Assembly (NCBI RefSeq): GCF_001590905.1
Contig: NZ_BCTT01000008.1
Span: 1 to 64,000, forward strand
Direction: 5' to 3'
DNA length: 64,000 bases
Source: Serratia grimesii NBRC 13537
GTDB taxonomy: Bacteria; Pseudomonadota; Gammaproteobacteria; Enterobacterales; Enterobacteriaceae
Numbering within the stretch: position 1 is the first letter of the stretch; each line of letters starts with the position of its first letter. Made by a program: the position numbers and the translations under genes. The notes beneath the pieces were generated by a model. The model saw only the letters and a list, made by a program, of their open reading frames with translations. It was not told the origin of the DNA and did no database searches. Below, piece by piece: positions 21,864-30,159 of the stretch.

Positions 21864-22868
21864 ATGAGCATTAACTTACGCCACCGTCATTTCCTGAAAC
21901 TGCTGGATTTCAACACCGATGAAATCCAATACCTGATCGACCTGGCCTTCACGCTGAAAAAAGCCAAATACGGCAATGTAGAAAAGCAGCAACTGTGCGG
22001 TAAAAACATTGCGCTGATTTTCGAAAAAACCTCTACCCGCACTCGCTGTTCATTTGAGGTAGCCGCGTTCGATCAGGGCGCTCAGGTGACTTATCTCGGC
22101 CCAAGCGGTTCCCAGATTGGCCATAAAGAGTCGATGAAAGACACCGCGCGGGTATTGGGCCGCATGTATGACGGCATCGAATACCGGGGTTTCGCGCAGT
22201 CCATCGTGGAAGAGTTGGCCGAATTTGCCGGGGTGCCAGTATGGAATGGCCTGACCGACGAATTCCACCCTACACAAATCCTGGCCGATCTGATGACCAT
22301 GCTGGAGCATGCACCAGGCAAAAGCCTTGATCAGATCGCTTTCGCCTACCTCGGAGATGCACGCAACAACATGGGTAACTCGCTGATGGTAGGCGCAGCA
22401 AAAATGGGCATGGATATCCGCCTGGTCGCCCCTAAGGCGTTTTGGCCGGACGAAGCCCTGCTGGCACAGTGCGCAGACATCGCCCGCGATACCGGCGCGC
22501 ATATCACAGTTACCGACCAGGTTGAGGAAGGCGTTAAAGGTGTCGATTTCCTCTATACCGACGTGTGGGTATCGATGGGAGAACCGAAAGAGGCATGGGC
22601 GGAACGCGTTAGCCTGATGCAGCCTTATCAGATTAATGCCGCGGTGCTGAAAGCTACCGGTAACCCACAGGTTAAATTCATGCATTGTCTACCGGCCTTC
22701 CACAACGAACAGACCAAAGTAGGCAAGGAAATTGAGCTCGCTTATGGCCTGAAAGGGCTGGAAGTCACGGATGACGTGTTCGAATCGGCCCACTCCATTG
22801 TGTTCGATGAAGCGGAAAACCGCATGCACACCATTAAGGCCGTGATGGTCGCCACCCTCGGCGACTGA
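21864..22868 (+). CDS. arcB: Catabolic ornithine carbamoyltransferase
   Basis: 334 aa. It phosphorolyses citrulline to ornithine and carbamoyl phosphate. The motifs are [11 protein letters not shown] (carbamoyl phosphate) and [10 protein letters not shown]. In ADI operons this enzyme works in the direction opposite to ArgI, often with cooperative kinetics. The catabolic role is inferred from the operon, because sequence alone hardly separates the two paralogues. Confidence 0.95.
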   Translation: MSINLRHRHFLKLLDFNTDEIQYLIDLAFTLKKAKYGNVEKQQLCGKNIALIFEKTSTRTRCSFEVAAFDQGAQVTYLGPSGSQIGHKESMKDTARVLGRMYDGIEYRGFAQSIVEELAEFAGVPVWNGLTDEFHPTQILADLMTMLEHAPGKSLDQIAFAYLGDARNNMGNSLMVGAAKMGMDIRLVAPKAFWPDEALLAQCADIARDTGAHITVTDQVEEGVKGVDFLYTDVWVSMGEPKEAWAERVSLMQPYQINAAVLKATGNPQVKFMHCLPAFHNEQTKVGKEIELAYGLKGLEVTDDVFESAHSIVFDEAENRMHTIKAVMVATLGD

Positions 22869-22958
22869 TTGACGGCGCGGCGGTATCGTCTGCCGCCGCG
22901 TCTTCTCTACCTCTGAATCATTATTTTCCTGCTGCCCTGCGCAGCTGGAGGAACCCTC

Positions 22959-24389
22959 ATGTCTGAAAAAAAACTGGGGCTGGTGGCCCTGATTGCGCTG
23001 GTCATCGGATCCATGGTGGGCGGTGGCGTGTTCAGCCTGCCGCAAAATTTCGCTTCCGTCGCCTCACCAGGCGCACTGCTGATCGGTTGGTTGATCACCG
23101 CCATAGGGATGATCTGCCTGGCATTAATTTATCAGAACCTCAGTGCCCGCTGTCCGCAGCTGGAGGGCGGTATTTACAGCTATGCTCGCGCCGGGTTTGG
23201 CGATTTTATTGGCTTCCAGTCTGCCTGGGGCTATTGGTTCTCCGCCTGGCTGGGGAACGTGTCTTATGCGGTGCTGCTGTTCAGTGCCCTCAGCTTCTTC
23301 TTCCCGGTGTTCGGCCTGGGCAATAACTGGCAATCAATCCTCGGCGCGTCCATCGTTCTATGGCTGGTGCATGCGTTGGTGCTACGTGGCGTGCAGGAAG
23401 CGGCCATGATCAATACCGTGTTAACGGTAGTCAAAGTACTGGTGTTGTTGGTGTTTATTGTGGCGGTCGTGATCGCCTTCCGTATCGGTATTTTTACCGC
23501 AGACTTCTGGGGCCGCATGATGGTGGTCGACGGCAGCCATCCCGCCCTGTTTGATCAGGTAAAAAACACCATGTTGGTCACCACCTGGGTCTTTATCGGT
23601 ATTGAAGGCGCCACCGTTGTTTCCTCACGGGCCGCCAGACGTGCCGATATCGGCAAAGCGACGGTGATCGGTCTGCTGGGTTGCCTGGTGATTTATATCC
23701 TGGTCAGCGTGTTGTCGATGGGCGTGCTCGATCAGGCAACGTTGAACGGATTAAAAAATCCGTCAATGGCCGGAGTGCTGGAATCCGTGGTCGGCATTTG
23801 GGGGGCTCGTTTTGTCGCAGCCGGCGTGATTCTGTCGGTAGCCGGTGCGCTGCTCGCCTGGACACTGTTCGCCGCAGAGTTGCCGTTCGTCGCAGCCAAA
23901 GACGGCATGTTCCCGCAGATATTCACCAAAACCAACACCAATGGCTCGCCAGCAGTGTCGCTGTGGATCACCAATGGTTTGATACAGCTCTTCCTGTTGC
24001 TGACGCTGGTCTACAGTGCGGGCTATCAGGCGCTATTCTCCATTGCGACTGCCGCTATCCTCCCCCCTTATCTGTTCAGCGCCGCCTATGGCCTGAAACT
24101 GGCGATCACCGGTGAAAGCTACCAACCGGGTGAAACGCGTACCCGCGATCTGATCCTCGGGCTGATTGGCACTGTCTACGGTTTCTGGCTGTGCTATGCC
24201 GCCGGCAGCCAGATGTTACTGACCTCATTGTTGTTCGTCCCTGGCTTGCTGGTCTTCCTCTGGCATCAAAAAAATCAACATGCAGAACGGTTGTTGAAAG
24301 GCTACGAAGCGTTAATTGCCGTTCTTTTGGTCATTGTCGCCCTTATTACCCTTTATATGATTGCGACGGGTCATATCACCCTCGGTTAA
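22959..24389 (+). CDS. arcD: Arginine:ornithine antiporter (APC family)
   Basis: 476 aa with about 12-13 hydrophobic segments. The N-terminus KLGLVALIALVIGSMVGGGV has the G-S-x-V-G-G-G substrate loop of the APC superfamily. It exchanges external arginine for ornithine without energy cost, completing the ADI pathway. It is the last transport gene of the arc operon, 61 bp before the regulator gene. Confidence 0.93.
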   Translation: MSEKKLGLVALIALVIGSMVGGGVFSLPQNFASVASPGALLIGWLITAIGMICLALIYQNLSARCPQLEGGIYSYARAGFGDFIGFQSAWGYWFSAWLGNVSYAVLLFSALSFFFPVFGLGNNWQSILGASIVLWLVHALVLRGVQEAAMINTVLTVVKVLVLLVFIVAVVIAFRIGIFTADFWGRMMVVDGSHPALFDQVKNTMLVTTWVFIGIEGATVVSSRAARRADIGKATVIGLLGCLVIYILVSVLSMGVLDQATLNGLKNPSMAGVLESVVGIWGARFVAAGVILSVAGALLAWTLFAAELPFVAAKDGMFPQIFTKTNTNGSPAVSLWITNGLIQLFLLLTLVYSAGYQALFSIATAAILPPYLFSAAYGLKLAITGESYQPGETRTRDLILGLIGTVYGFWLCYAAGSQMLLTSLLFVPGLLVFLWHQKNQHAERLLKGYEALIAVLLVIVALITLYMIATGHITLG

Positions 24390-24450
24390 CCCATCTTCAT
24401 TGCATTGATTTATATAGAGTTGTCACTCATTTTTAAACCAAGGCAACATA

Positions 24451-24942
24451 ATGGCGAATAAAATAGAAACCCTGTGGGAGAAAGAACAACGGAAACTGGC
24501 ATTGTGCCGCAAGCTGGTCGTAAGCCAACGCTATTCATCACAGGAGGAAATCCGCAGTGAAATGATACGAGGGGGTTATCCAGGCATCAGTCAGTCGACC
24601 GTTTCCCGTCTGCTGAAAGCACTGGGGGTAATGAAGGTGCAAAACGCCAAAGGGAAAAAGGTCTACTCTCTTAATGCGCTGCATCATCCAGCCCCGTGTA
24701 TCAGCGAGCCGTTGTCAGCCATGCTGATTGATGTCGAGCATAACGACAATTTTGTGCTGATCCACATGAATTCTGGCTATGCAAAAGCCATGGCACGCAT
24801 TATTGATCTTTGCGCCTGGCCCGCCGTATTGGGTGTTATCGCCAGCAGCAATGTGGTGTGGGTCGCACCGCGGGATACCCGCTATGTCGCTCAACTGCAT
24901 CAACGTCTGAAAGCCTTGCTGGAAACCAGCTCCGCCCTCTGA
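24451..24942 (+). CDS. ArgR-family regulator of the arc operon
   Basis: 163 aa. The N-terminal winged helix has the family motif YPGISQSTVSRLL and the KGKKVYSL wing. The C-terminal oligomerisation domain is recognisable (FVLIHMNSGYAKAMARIID). Where ArgR has GTIAGDDT, with two Asp that hold arginine, this protein has GVIASSNV (residues 128-135), so both acidic ligands are missing. It probably regulates arcACBD, but with a changed or absent response to arginine. Equivalent regulators sit in ADI loci of Salmonella and others. It is followed by a terminator. Confidence 0.88.
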   Translation: MANKIETLWEKEQRKLALCRKLVVSQRYSSQEEIRSEMIRGGYPGISQSTVSRLLKALGVMKVQNAKGKKVYSLNALHHPAPCISEPLSAMLIDVEHNDNFVLIHMNSGYAKAMARIIDLCAWPAVLGVIASSNVVWVAPRDTRYVAQLHQRLKALLETSSAL

Positions 24943-24950
24943 TTGCCCCC

Positions 24951-24980
24951 AAAGCCCTTTCTCAATGAGGGCTTTATTCC
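24951..24980 (+). terminator. Terminator of the arc operon
   Basis: AAAGCCCT (24951-24958) pairs with AGGGCTTT (24968-24975) around a 9-nt loop, followed by ATT. Confidence 0.7.
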
Positions 24981-25168
24981 CACCTACGTTAGCGAATCCT
25001 TGCCCGCCGTCTTATAGTGTTTTTTGTCATATAAAATAGCCGATTAGCCTTTGTCAGCCATCAGTAAAGGTTCTACCGTGCATGCTGACGGCGAAAACGC
25101 TGCGAAAACCAATGATAACAATGCGTTCTCGGCACCGGAGATCACGGTGCATTTAAGGGAAAACATCA

Positions 25169-26737
25169 ATGAAAGCCAAAGTCCTGCCGCTATTCGTACT
25201 TGCTGCTCTGTCTACTACCGCATTGGCCGCGACACCCCCCAACACACTGGTGGTGGTGCAATCGCTGGACGATATTGTCAGCCTCGATCCAGCGGAAGCC
25301 AACGAATTGTCCAGCATCCAGACCGTACCAAGCCTGTATCAGCGGTTGGTACAGGCGGATCGCGATGACCCGGCGAAAGTCATACCAGTACTGGCAGAAA
25401 GCTGGCAGGGCGATGTCGCGGCGAAAACGCTGACGATAAAATTGCGCCCACAGGCGGTATTCGCTTCCGGTAACCCACTCACTGCCGATGATGTGATCTT
25501 TTCCTACAGCCGTGCCGTGAAGATGAACAAATCACCGGCGTTTATCCTTAACGTGCTCGGCTGGCAGCCGGATAACATCGATGCACACCTGAAGAAAATC
25601 GATGACCACAGTTTGCAACTGAGCTGGACGGCGAACGTCAGCCCGGCGGTAGCACTGAATATTCTCTCTACGCCTATCGCGTCGATCGTCGACAGCAAGG
25701 CAGTGCAATCCAATATCAAAGACGGTGACTATGGCAACGCCTGGCTAAAAATGCACTCTGCGGGTAGCGGGCCATTTAAAATGCGCGTCTATCAACCCCA
25801 TCAGGCGATTGTGTTGGACGCTAACCCGACGTCGCCGGGCAGTAAGCCACTGTTGAAAAGCATTATCATTAAAAGCGTGCCGGACTCCGCCACCCGTCGC
25901 CTGCTGATCCAGCAAGGCGACGCCGACGTGGCGCGTGAGCTTGGCCCGGACCAAACTGTCGCATTGAAGAATCAAGCGGGTGTGAAGGTGCTGGAGATCC
26001 CTTCAGCCGAGCAGAACTACCTGGTGTTCAACACCGGTAATACCGCTAACCCCTTGCTGAAAAATCCGGCCTTCTGGGAAGCCGCCCGTTATCTCATTGA
26101 CTACCAGGGCATCACGAAGGATTTACTGAAAGGCCAATATTTTGTGCATCAGAGCTTCCTGCCCGTCGGGTTGCCGGGTGCACTGAAAGACAATCCGTTC
26201 AGCTTCGATCCGGCAAAAGCCAAGGCGATTCTTGCCAAGGCTGGTATCACCAATGCCTCGCTGACGCTGGACGTAGAGAACAAACCGCCGTTTATCACCA
26301 TCGCGCAGGCGCTACAAGCCAGCTTTGCCGAAGGAGGTGTGAAGGTCGAACTGTTGCCGGCTGCTGGCAGCCAGGTCTATTCACGTGTCCGAGCCAAACA
26401 GCATCAGGCAGCGATCCGTTTGTGGATCCCGGACTACTTCGACGCCCACTCCAATGCCAGTGCCTTCGCCTATAACGACGGCAAGACCAGCACCGTCGCA
26501 GGCCTCAATGGTTGGCAGATCCCGCAGCTTAGCAAACAGACGCTGGCGGCCGTGGCCGAAGCCGATCCTGCCAAGCGCACCGCGCTGTATACCGCAATGC
26601 AGCAGGAGCTACAGCGCAGTTCGCCGTATGTCTTTATCGATCAGGCAAAAACCGAAGTGGTGCTGCGCGATAACGTCAAAGGCTATCAGCAGGGTCTGAA
26701 TGCCGACATGGTCTATTACGATCGCGTCAGCAAATAA
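25169..26737 (+). CDS. Periplasmic solute-binding protein, oligopeptide/dipeptide type (SBP family 5)
   Basis: 522 aa with a signal peptide (KAKVLPLFVLAALSTTALA). The family 5 signature runs from the N-terminal SLDPAEANELSS region and FASGNPLTADDVIFS to the C-terminal lobe. It has no lipobox, so the protein should be free in the periplasm. No permease or ATPase genes for a peptide transporter are adjacent, so it is an orphan binding protein that may feed a transporter encoded elsewhere. The ligand is unknown. AAGGGA lies upstream of ATG 25169. Confidence 0.85.
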   Translation: MKAKVLPLFVLAALSTTALAATPPNTLVVVQSLDDIVSLDPAEANELSSIQTVPSLYQRLVQADRDDPAKVIPVLAESWQGDVAAKTLTIKLRPQAVFASGNPLTADDVIFSYSRAVKMNKSPAFILNVLGWQPDNIDAHLKKIDDHSLQLSWTANVSPAVALNILSTPIASIVDSKAVQSNIKDGDYGNAWLKMHSAGSGPFKMRVYQPHQAIVLDANPTSPGSKPLLKSIIIKSVPDSATRRLLIQQGDADVARELGPDQTVALKNQAGVKVLEIPSAEQNYLVFNTGNTANPLLKNPAFWEAARYLIDYQGITKDLLKGQYFVHQSFLPVGLPGALKDNPFSFDPAKAKAILAKAGITNASLTLDVENKPPFITIAQALQASFAEGGVKVELLPAAGSQVYSRVRAKQHQAAIRLWIPDYFDAHSNASAFAYNDGKTSTVAGLNGWQIPQLSKQTLAAVAEADPAKRTALYTAMQQELQRSSPYVFIDQAKTEVVLRDNVKGYQQGLNADMVYYDRVSK

Positions 26738-26766
26738 AGGCGGCGTCTTTAAGACGTGGGATAGAC

Positions 26767-26790
26767 GAGGCGGCCAGCGCCGCCTCTTCT
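26767..26790 (+). terminator. Hairpin after the binding-protein gene
   Basis: GAGGCGGC (26767-26774) and GCCGCCTC (26779-26786) form a perfect 8-bp stem with a 4-nt loop. The T tract is weak (TTCT), so termination strength is uncertain. Confidence 0.6.
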
Positions 26791-26830
26791 ATAACGGGGC
26801 AATTTTCTTGACCAGGGTAATATCAACTCT

Positions 26831-27091
26831 TTATTTAAAAACAATGCGATGAGCCGGCTTATTTTTATCCAGATGAGTTATGGCATGAATATAATCAAGA
26901 CGGATACTCACTCTTTCCCCATCATCATCCAGAATAAGAAACTCGCCGTCGCCAGGCCGTGTCAGCGTGGTGATGGATTTAGCGGTTATTACCTTCCCAT
27001 CGTCTAACTCAATTTTTAATACCCAAGAATATAAGCAGGCGATTTCCAAATGGTCATGGAGATCGCAATCAATCGGTTGATAGGTATTCAT
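26831..27091 (-). CDS. rof: Rho-specific inhibitor of transcription termination, Rof/YaeO-like
   Basis: 86 aa (E. coli Rof 84). The N-terminus MNTYQPIDCDLHDHLEIAC matches the Rof pattern, and the rest is a small Sm-like beta barrel. Rof binds the Rho hexamer near its primary RNA site and blocks termination. It stands alone on the minus strand between two metabolic blocks. Whether this is the only rof copy in the genome cannot be seen. Confidence 0.82.
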   Translation of the reverse strand: MNTYQPIDCDLHDHLEIACLYSWVLKIELDDGKVITAKSITTLTRPGDGEFLILDDDGERVSIRLDYIHAITHLDKNKPAHRIVFK

Positions 27092-27208
27092 AATACAACC
27101 TCTTTTAGCCCATTAGGTCGATGAAGGTGAACCAGGCCCCTCCGTAGGCCTGATTTTTTGCAGCGCATCACACAATGAAACCATTAAACATGATCGTTTC
27201 GTCACCCA

Positions 27209-27607
27209 CTAGCGGGTAATGCGTGCAGCGTTATAGCAGGTAATATCCACTTCAACTTTGCAATCCACTACCAAATCCGCGACGGCACAAATACGTGCCG
27301 GTGGGTGAGCCGCAAAAAATTCACGGAACACTTTATTGAATGACTGGAAATAACGCGCGTCGGTCAGAATAACCTTAACGTGCACCACATCCTCCAGGCC
27401 ATATCCCGCTTCCATCATGATATCCAGGCAGTTTTGGATCGCCAGACGGGACTGCTCAATAATCCCACCTTCAACCACTTCACCGTCTTTCATCGGTGTC
27501 TGACCGGAAATATACAACCAACCGCCCGCCTCTACTGCTCTGGCAAAAGGCAGGTGCTGCCCACCGGTCCCGGTACCACCGTCAACGCCGTATCTTTTGA
27601 TCGTCAT
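27209..27607 (-). CDS. RidA-family protein of the D-amino-acid locus
   Basis: 132 aa, YjgF/YER057c/UK114 fold, with WLYISGQTP and the conserved Arg of PPARICAVADL that binds the carboxylate of imine substrates. It differs clearly from the canonical ridA at 36.5 kb. It lies 17 bp after the D-aminoacylase gene and probably clears the reactive imine/enamine made when D-serine or D-threonine is dehydrated by the divergent enzyme (inference). Confidence 0.85.
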   Translation of the reverse strand: MTIKRYGVDGGTGTGGQHLPFARAVEAGGWLYISGQTPMKDGEVVEGGIIEQSRLAIQNCLDIMMEAGYGLEDVVHVKVILTDARYFQSFNKVFREFFAAHPPARICAVADLVVDCKVEVDITCYNAARITR

Positions 27608-27624
27608 GCCTTACTCCTGTCGAT

Positions 27625-29064
27625 TTATTTGCCTTGGCGGTGCAAAAACCGCCCGGCGCGCAGGCCAGTAACGGCCTGATGTTCGTAACTGAGTACACCG
27701 TTCACCCACACCGCGTCGATCCCGGCGGCGGGTTGCTGAGGATGGCTGAATGTCGCGCTATCTTTCACTTTTAACGCATCAAACAGTACCAAATCGGCGT
27801 AATACCCTGTTTTGATCAGCCCGCGCTGTGGCAACTGATAGCGCGCCGCGGACATGCCACTCATTTTGTGCACCGCAACGGTCAAGGGGAACAACCCTTC
27901 GTCACGACTGTAATGACCAAGTACCCGCGGAAAGGCGCCCCACAGACGCGGATGTGGCATCGGATCGTTCGGTAAGCCATCCGATCCCACCATGGTCAAC
28001 GGATAACTCAACACCCGACGCACGTCCTGCTCGTCCATGTTGTAGTAAATCGCCCCTGCCGGCATCAGTCGCTTGCCTGCATCAACCAGGCTCATCGACC
28101 AGGTACCGGCGATGTCGCGCAAAGACTGTCCCGCCATCTCTGGATGCGGCTCGGACCAGGTGATGACGATATCGAATTCATCGGTGATCTGTTTTAGATC
28201 CAGTGTGGATGAACTGGCAGAATAGGGATAACAGTCACAGGAGACATCCTGCGTCTGGCGTACTTTGTCGAACAGCTTTAGCGTCTCTTGCGTACGGCCC
28301 CAGTTTTTGGCTCCCGCGCATTTATGGTGCGAGATCACCACCGGCACCCGGCCATGGCGGCCAATGCGGAATGCCTCATCCATGGCGTCGAGTATGGGTT
28401 CAAACTCCGAACGCAGATGGGTGGTGTAAATCCCCTGCTCATCGGCCAGTTCCTCTACCAGCGCCATGACCTCTTCGGTAGGTGCCGAAAACGCTGAAGC
28501 GTACGCCAACCCCGTACTCAGCCCCAGCGCGCCTTGTTGCAACGCGGCCCGTAACTGTTCGCGCATGGCAGCAATCTCTTCGCCCGTAGCCGGTCGAAAC
28601 AGGTCATCCATCTGGTTGCTACGCAACGTGGTATGCCCAATCAGCGTCGCCACGTTCACCGCAGGGGTCACATGTTCAATTTGCTGACGATAGTCAGTAA
28701 TCGTTGGGTACACGAAGTGCGCCTTCTCTCCCAGCAGGTTCATCGGGTCAGGCACGTGGGTTTTGATCACCGCTCCGGCCGCGCTGATACCACAGTTGCC
28801 GACAATCACCGTCGTGACCCCCTGTGAAATCTTCGGCAGCATCTCAGGCATGCGGATCACGTTGGTATCATCATGGGTATGCACGTCAATAAATCCCGGC
28901 GACAACACCCGCTCCCGGCCATCGATCACTACCTCAGAATCAGCCTCAATGCAGGGGGCAATCTCGGCAATGCGATCGTCTTTTACCGCAACATCTGCCC
29001 GGTATTGCGGCCCACCGCTGCCGTCGATCACCGTGACATTTTTAAACAGATACTGATACCGCAT
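27625..29064 (-). CDS. D-aminoacylase / N-acyl-D-amino-acid deacylase
   Basis: 479 aa, amidohydrolase superfamily. The metal-binding HxH is in GFIDVHTHDD (His62, His64), Cys91 lies in VGNCGISAAG, and a His in VVISHHKCAG. These agree with D-aminoacylases (EC 3.5.1.81) that release D-amino acids from N-acyl forms. It is the second gene of an rpiR-daa-ridA operon on the minus strand, opposite a D-amino-acid dehydratase-like gene, so the locus can be read as uptake-independent use of N-acyl-D-amino acids. Confidence 0.88.
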   Translation of the reverse strand: MRYQYLFKNVTVIDGSGGPQYRADVAVKDDRIAEIAPCIEADSEVVIDGRERVLSPGFIDVHTHDDTNVIRMPEMLPKISQGVTTVIVGNCGISAAGAVIKTHVPDPMNLLGEKAHFVYPTITDYRQQIEHVTPAVNVATLIGHTTLRSNQMDDLFRPATGEEIAAMREQLRAALQQGALGLSTGLAYASAFSAPTEEVMALVEELADEQGIYTTHLRSEFEPILDAMDEAFRIGRHGRVPVVISHHKCAGAKNWGRTQETLKLFDKVRQTQDVSCDCYPYSASSSTLDLKQITDEFDIVITWSEPHPEMAGQSLRDIAGTWSMSLVDAGKRLMPAGAIYYNMDEQDVRRVLSYPLTMVGSDGLPNDPMPHPRLWGAFPRVLGHYSRDEGLFPLTVAVHKMSGMSAARYQLPQRGLIKTGYYADLVLFDALKVKDSATFSHPQQPAAGIDAVWVNGVLSYEHQAVTGLRAGRFLHRQGK

Positions 29065-29103
29065 GAATCATCATCCTTCCGTTATTGTCTGTGGGCCACG
29101 GGC

Positions 29104-29967
29104 TCAATCCCCCAACGGCTGTCGATCGGCTCCGCCGCGATGGCTGTCCAACGCCAACTTGATACGGCGCAGCCGGTCTCTGGACTGACGTTTATTCGCC
29201 ACGGCCAGTGACGTCGCCAACACGTCCACCATCGCCAGCATGGCGTAGCGCGATGTGCTGGGTTTGTAGATGTAATCATTCTCATGCACCACCAGCGGCA
29301 GCAACGCGTCAGCTTGCGCCGCAAGTGGCGTTCCAGCAGGTGTGATCGCCACTACTTTGGCACCGTACTGCCGTGCTATGGCCGCACTTTCCACCACGTC
29401 TTGCGTGTAACCGCCCAATGACAGCGCCACTACCACATCGTGCTTCGCCACCGCCGCCGCCATCATCCGCACCAACAAACCATCACTCTGCGCCGTCACC
29501 GGTAACCCAAGTCGGAACAGGCGATGCTGTACCTCCGCAGCGCATATGGTTGAACCGCCCCCCATGCCTATTGCCACAATTTGCCGGGCATCACTGAGCC
29601 ACCCCACCGCCTTTGCCAAGGCTGGCTCATCGATCGCCCGCCGGTTGACGTTCAGGACATTGATGATGGTTTCATAAATCCCCTGTATCCCTTCCAGATC
29701 AGGCTCTTCATGAATAAATCGCTGCCCGACTGCCAACGACTGCGCCAGTTTGACCTTAAGATCGCGCACATCCTTACACCCCAACATTTTGGCAAAACGC
29801 GTGATTGAGGCTTGGCTAACGCTGGCCTGCCGAGCCAGTTCGGCTATCGGTAAGGCGATCACCGCTTGGGTATCGTCCAGGATGAATTGGGCAATGCGTT
29901 TTTCGGCGCTACTTAGCTCGATAAAACGCTCCGTAATACGCGAAATAATGTCGATCTCAACACCCAT
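29104..29967 (-). CDS. MurR/RpiR-family transcriptional regulator
   Basis: 287 aa. The N-terminal HTH_6 domain has ELARQASVSQASITRFAKMLG, and the C-terminal SIS domain has IVAIGMGGGSTICAAEV and VVALSLGGYTQDVV. SIS domains normally sense phosphosugars, yet the neighbours handle D-amino acids, as also seen in other rpiR-D-aminoacylase loci. It probably controls both divergent operons through the 190-bp gap to its right. Confidence 0.9.
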   Translation of the reverse strand: MGVEIDIISRITERFIELSSAEKRIAQFILDDTQAVIALPIAELARQASVSQASITRFAKMLGCKDVRDLKVKLAQSLAVGQRFIHEEPDLEGIQGIYETIINVLNVNRRAIDEPALAKAVGWLSDARQIVAIGMGGGSTICAAEVQHRLFRLGLPVTAQSDGLLVRMMAAAVAKHDVVVALSLGGYTQDVVESAAIARQYGAKVVAITPAGTPLAAQADALLPLVVHENDYIYKPSTSRYAMLAMVDVLATSLAVANKRQSRDRLRRIKLALDSHRGGADRQPLGD

Positions 29968-30040
29968 CGCCTCACCTTATAGTGGTTAAAGTTTGTCATT
30001 TACAATGCAAAAAAACAGTGGAAGACTACACAAAAAACAG

Positions 30041-30069
30041 ACCTAAAAATGATACTTTGTACCTAAAAA
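30041..30069. promoter_or_regulatory. Direct repeats in the D-amino-acid divergon
   Basis: ACCTAAAAA occurs at 30041-30049 and 30061-30069, 20 bp (two helical turns) apart, in the AT-rich gap between the rpiR start and the dehydratase start. It is a candidate operator for the RpiR-family protein. Confidence 0.4.
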
Positions 30070-30159
30070 CAGAACAGTAAAATTAAAAAACAAATTAAAT
30101 CAATACCATAAATAAAGATACATAATTCAAAATAGATAGAATACCAAAAGGATAATGTT

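Noticed and set aside
27130-27175. Terminator between rof and the RidA-like gene
   Set aside because: The hairpin CAGGCC/GGCCTG with a T run points to the plus strand, where no gene ends; both neighbours are on the minus strand.
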